This document shows, piece by piece, positions 59,873-64,000 of a DNA stretch of 64,000 bases. Below the pieces are notes generated by a model. It was given only the letters and a program-made list of their open reading frames with translations. It had not been told where the DNA came from and did no database searches. How positions within the stretch are numbered: the stretch's first letter is position 1; each line of letters starts with the position of its first letter. A program made the translations under genes and the position numbers. Source of the DNA: Liolophura sinensis (taxonomy: Eukaryota > Mollusca > Polyplacophora > Chitonida > Chitonidae); the NCBI RefSeq assembly GCF_032854445.1, contig NC_088297.1, forward strand, positions 3,659,991-3,723,990, given 5' to 3'.

Positions 59873-60040
59873 GTTTTACGTCGTACTCAAGAATATTTCA
59901 CTTACACGACGGCGGCCAGTATTATGGTGGGAGGAAACCGGGCAGACCCACGACCATCAGCAGGTTGCTGACAGACCTTCCCACTTACGACCGGAGAGGA
60001 AGCCAGCATAAGCTGGACTTGAACTCAGAGCGACCGCCTT
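59868..60040 (-). mobile_element. SINE A, most of body, head missing
   Basis: GTGTTTTACGTCGTACTCAA to ACTTGAACTCAGAGCGACCG, so the B-box region is kept but the A-box end is lost. It lies between the two family C arms. Confidence 0.93.
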
Positions 60041-60239
60041 TTGTACTGAAGAAAACAGACAAAACAACAAACACCTGCAGAGTCGATTCCATACCTGATA
60101 GCGGCGATAGCCCACAAAGCGGCTCTTGTAGTAAAAAAAAACAATGATGTGCTAGTATAAGACTTAGTGGTATCTTTGTTAATGACGTCGTGTATGTCAT
60201 ATTTTATAGATAAGTCTTTCTTGTTGCTGGTTAACACAG

Positions 60240-60470
60240 AATACTTGTGAATATAAGCGTCAAGTCCGACATTCCTATACCATTCGTAGTCCGTAAAGGG
60301 CGTTCCAAGTCGATAATCGCAAGATCCATTTCCACAACAAGGTTCAACACTAACTCCCGAAGACAAAGGTATGTAAGAAATTATACAAATATGAAATAAA
60401 GCCGGTAACACACAAGAGAGAAGCAGTCATCAGTTTTCAATGATGCCGGGCAGACAATGAATATTCCAGG
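60240..60470 (-). mobile_element. Family C right arm
   Basis: GTCCGACATTCCTATACC, AGTCGATAATCGCAAGATCC, ACAACAAGGTTCAACAC and GAGAAGCAGTCATCAG, then TTTTCAATGATGCCGGGCAG. The last two mirror the left arm near 52450-52470. The 128-codon minus ORF crossing it (60025-60411) is a repeat shadow. Confidence 0.7.
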
Positions 60471-61252
60471 CATGAAACATTTCCTGTGCATAGGTCACGA
60501 TCGGACAAATTAAACTAAACAACATATTCAGATGTATAAAATGGAACACAGAGGTTCACAACGTAGGGTTTGATCTTAGCCATAACTGTTATCTGCTAAA
60601 TTTGCTAATGGTATTATACCGTATTCGTTGTGAATGTCGCAATTAGGAAAATACAAACTATAGTATTACTTAAAGTATATAATTCTAATTATTTTATCGC
60701 AAGCACGTTACTTCTTCCAATCTGGCTCTATGTGACCAAAACGCGCATGCTCCTGTTCAGATGATACCGTTAATTTTCCAGTATTTTCAACTCGGCTGCG
60801 TCATAAAAAAATCCTCATGCTGAAGACGTTAAGTCGTTTTTTACTAACGTGATAGAAGTGTCTTCACAACTGACATTTAGCCAATAGATCTGCAATTCTC
60901 CTTTAATAATACAATTGTCTAAAATATCTGACAAACACCCATCGTTTTTTTAGTGCTGTCAAGAGTCGAAACGTTCTCTAAATGTGGCTGTCTGCACTTG
61001 TCGATGGAAAACCAATATTCATCTTTGTTTGTTTGAGGACAAAGATGTCCATAATCACTGGATACTTGACAGAAGACCGAGATAGAATGCATTCATCTGA
61101 AAGAATCACGCACTCACGTAAAAGATTTTACCTTTTAACTTTATTACTGGTCGCGTAAACACTCTTTCTTCGGCGAAAATATATTTGCGGATTCCTTTAG
61201 TCGCCTTCCATCGAGATTGTGCTGTGTGGACTGGGCACATTATTTATTTGTA
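60471..61252. other. Intergenic, no gene seen
   Basis: No ORF above 60 codons, no tandem repeat. Confidence 0.5.
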
Positions 61253-61377
61253 TGTTAAATGTGATGACAAAACAGTATTTTGAATAATTCCAGACCAGTG
61301 ACGTCTAATAAATTAACATCCCTGCCTTTGTTGACCAAATGGATAAGCGTTTGCCAACTATCATACTGTCGTCACAG
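61253..61377. repeat. Dispersed repeat E, copy 2
   Basis: AAATGTGATGACAAAACAGT to CTATCATACTGTCGTCACAG, colinear with 29957-30160 but about 80 bp shorter. Confidence 0.6.
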
Positions 61378-61630
61378 AACTTAAATATGTACATGTTCAG
61401 TTTTTAATGAACTAGATTTTTACTTAAAAGATGTCATTTCGACTACTTGCACTGACTACTTGACAGGTTTATCATACAGTTCACCCAAGAAGAATCATAC
61501 GCTGATGTAAATGACTTTACCACGGAGTTTAACAAAGACGACACACAACATTGGGCGCTAACATGTAGACACTCTCAAAAAATGATGGAATGTTTCTGTT
61601 ACCGTAACACAACATTGTTTCATAATCAGC

Positions 61631-62207
61631 ACGGTACTCTGTGGCTGCCGCACTGTACTCTGTGGCTACCACACACTGTACTCTGTGGCTACCACACACT
61701 GTACTCTGTGGCTGACGTACTGTACTCTGTGGCTGCCACACACTGTACTCTGTGGCTGCCACACACTGTACTCTGTGGCTGCCACACACTGTACTCTGTG
61801 GCTGCCGCACTGTACCCTGTGGCTGCCACACACTGTTCTCTGTGGCTGCCACACACTGTACTCTGTGGCTGCCACACTGTACCCTGTGGTTGCGACACGG
61901 TTCTCTGTGGCTGCCGCACTGTACTCTGTGGCTGCCGCACTGTACCCTGTGGCTGCGACACGGTTCTCTGTGGCTGCCGCACTGTACCCTGTGGCTGCCA
62001 CACACTGTACCCTGTGGCTGCCACACACTGTACTCTGTGGCTGCCACACACTGTACTCTGTGGCTGCCACACTGTACCCTGTGGCTGCAACACAGTACTC
62101 TGTGGCTGCGACACGGTACTCTGTGGCTGACGTACTGTACTCTGGCTTACCATACTCTGCGGCTGCCGCACGGTACTCCATGGCCTCTGCACGATTCTGC
62201 ATGGCTC
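61631..62207. repeat. Minisatellite, 20-23 bp unit, about 27 copies
   Basis: The unit is CTGTGGCTGCCACACACTGT plus ACT, with a shorter GCGACACGGTACT form. Five overlapping frames on both strands stay open for 150-185 codons because the units contain no stop in most registers. I read these as artefacts. Confidence 0.94.
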
Positions 62208-62267
62208 TAACATGTATCAGTCCAATAGAATCTTTATGGTGAATAAATAGAAAATCTATGTTGTATT

Positions 62268-62362
62268 TAACAGAATGTACTGCAATACCAGAGTATACTC
62301 TAGAACCACTCAGTCAACAGGCATTCTGTTAAAATTAACAGATAAATTTTTTGAGTGAACAC
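62268..62362. mobile_element. Family M right arm, solo
   Basis: ACTGCAATACCAGAGTATAC, CCACTCAGTCAACAGGCATT and TTTTTTGAGTGAAC correspond to the right arm of the elements at 3427 and 34918. No left arm was found upstream, where the 22-bp array ends. Confidence 0.65.
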
Positions 62363-62514
62363 CGCGTGACATTTTACACGACAGACTAACATCAAACAGT
62401 TTATAGATATCGCTTTTGTTTTTACATATTTTATATCTTACACCCAGACGACATTGAAAAATAAGTTTACATTTGTTTCAAGACGTTCTAATCTGAGCTT
62501 AAAGGTATGACGTC

Positions 62515-62583
62515 ATACAGCCTAGTACATGCACAGTAAACTTTTACATTTCCACGTCACTCAACAATAAGACATGACGTCAT
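62515..62583. promoter_or_regulatory. Two CRE-type palindromes
   Basis: GTATGACGTCATAC (62515-62528) and ATGACGTCAT (62574-62583) both contain the full TGACGTCA core bound by CREB/ATF proteins in animals; CCACGTCACTC between them holds a half site. No transcription start is visible nearby, so function is unknown. Confidence 0.4.
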
Positions 62584-62699
62584 ACATACGCAGCGTTGGC
62601 GTATCTAGGTCAACTGCCTTGGCATAATCTTGCCGATGATTGGTCTAAAATGCAAGACCCCTATTAAGGGAGTACATCAGAATGGCAACATGAAATATG

Positions 62700-63245
62700 C
62701 AGTTTTTGCCACATTTTCTTCAATTTTTGGGCTGGAATAGACTTTAACACCTTCGTCTTGGTGTTTGTTGTGTAACCCGATAGAGCTAAACCTTGTTTCG
62801 TACCTCGTCAAATCCTTCGAATGCTTTATCGGGATATACAGGATTCAGCGGTATCTGGTTACACAACCGCGGCGTTAACCCCTAAAATAAATCACAGATG
62901 AAGGTTTTCGCATACATTAGGTCTTTATTCCCATTGGCTCTTATTTACCTAGAAAAGACATCAAAGGGTAGATTTTAAATCAGCTCTTAGAATGATGTCA
63001 CTGGCAAATCCGTCTGTGGAGTATGTCGTGCTTAGTGATTTGGTTCGCCACAGCTGCAATATCAAAGGCTAATTTATCTATCATATCTTATGTAAACAGA
63101 GATATTCCAACAAATCAACAAAGTAACAAATCATGTTACATGAACTTTGATATTTTAGTTTCAATTCAGACCTTCATATTCGGCTGCCAATGACATTTAC
63201 TACAATCCACCCATTTATAACTCTCAGTAAAAAAAAACATGGTCA
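62700..63245. other. Intergenic, no gene seen
   Basis: No ORF above 60 codons and no recognised repeat. Confidence 0.45.
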
Positions 63246-63438
63246 CTTACACACAAAAAAACATTTGAGTTGAAAGCTACCACACCAACTTGCGTTGATT
63301 TAATTCAACACCGAAATGTGTTATCCCAACACAAGGATGTGTTAAATAAATGTGGAGTACACATATTTGTGTTACAAAATAATCAATCACAGACAAGTTT
63401 TTGTGTTGATACAACACAAGTGTTTTTTTGTGTGTAAG
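63246..63438. mobile_element. 193-bp MITE with terminal inverted repeats
   Basis: The ends CTTACACACAAAAAAACA and TGTTTTTTTGTGTGTAAG are exact reverse complements over 18 bp, and pairing continues imperfectly (TTTGAGTTG against CAACACAAG). The interior repeats AACACA/TGTGTT motifs. CA flanks both ends (63244-63245 and 63439-63440), too short to prove a target duplication. No coding capacity. Confidence 0.85.
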
Positions 63439-63744
63439 CATGCACACATCCGGACAAAAAAAAATCGTAAAATATGTAAAACGGACATAAAAGCCGATAA
63501 CACGAAATTAGCACTGATCGAGTCGATCCAAACACGGCAACATTACTGACAGATTCTGTTACATTTTAACATTGTGTATTACCCCGTTACTACACAAGGT
63601 TTTATGGGCCCGTATAAACATCATACAGTTTCATTTCACCGCTCGGTTGATAAGAATCGTGGTAATAAATATGGAACAAAGTATCGATCTGGCAATGTTT
63701 AAAATACAGCGTTATAGGCCGTTATTATATGTAGTGGATCTGAC

Positions 63745-63776
<32 letters not shown>

Positions 63777-64000
63777 GTTACATCAGTAGGCTTAATAACA
63801 GACATTCGTAAACTATGCACCGTACCGGGAAAGGTCTGCCAGGATTATGTATCTCCGCTGCGCTTTGATTGCAAGTGATTTTTTAGTCAAATGTGACGAT
63901 TTTATTTAACACGATGCAGATACAGCCCCTGGTACGGTCATACACGGCAATGTCTTACTCCACGGAAATCAGTTCGTAGTCCATGAATGAGTTCCAGGTC
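63439..64000. other. Intergenic, (TA)n microsatellite
   Basis: A TA tract at about 63748-63775 is framed by ACG on the left and CGT on the right, making a long palindrome. CTGCGCTTTGATTGCAAGTG at 63857-63876 is close to the reverse complement of the 38-bp array unit, hinting at another family C end. 65- and 79-codon ORFs are unrecognised. Confidence 0.5.

Noticed and set aside
60025-60411. 128-codon minus ORF with a cysteine-containing centre
   Set aside because: It spans the junction of a SINE A head region and a family C arm, both of which are non-coding elsewhere.

Overview
This 64 kb window is animal nuclear DNA with no intact protein-coding gene that I can recognise. It has no long ORF outside low-complexity repeats. 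Its only recognisable protein homology is a broken Ty3/gypsy-type retroelement. It carries dozens of tRNA-derived SINE copies and at least 15 minisatellite or microsatellite arrays. The two SINE families, one with an (AATAAA)-like tail and one with a (CACT)n tail, are of the kind I associate with molluscs (bivalves or gastropods). I infer a molluscan or at least lophotrochozoan origin; this needs a database search. A 200-base N run (21481-21680) marks an assembly gap.

Layout. 1-12 kb: a half copy of an inverted-repeat element (family C), a 40-bp minisatellite, a palindromic MITE (family M), a 20-bp degenerate array and several SINEs. 12.4-14.8 kb: SINE A abutting a decayed gypsy gag-pol on the minus strand. 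16.4-19.5 kb: 39-bp, 28-bp and 21-bp arrays with two SINE insertions. 20-40 kb: densest in SINEs and other dispersed repeats, including a perfect 62-bp inverted repeat around a SINE B with an 11-bp target-site duplication. 41-49 kb: three large minisatellites (25, 45 and 37 bp units), of which the 45-bp array alone is 4 kb. 51.2-52.8 kb: a 40-bp array, then a near-complete family C inverted-repeat element. 55.5-62.2 kb: 29-bp, 38-bp and roughly 22-bp arrays. 63.2 kb: a small MITE with clear terminal inverted repeats.

How the parts relate. Tandem arrays make up roughly a fifth of the window. Some grew from, or were invaded by, transposable elements: the 38-bp array matches sequence at the outer end of the family C inverted-repeat element, a (GATT)n tract continues a SINE tail, and SINEs split the 39/28-bp arrays. 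No SINE A copy was found between about 39.7 and 59.6 kb, where the largest arrays lie. Most long ORFs are by-products of arrays whose unit length is a multiple of three. I found no convincing new biological system; the best leads are the inverted-repeat element family with its amplified terminal motif, and the 45-bp array that is open in two overlapping minus-strand frames.
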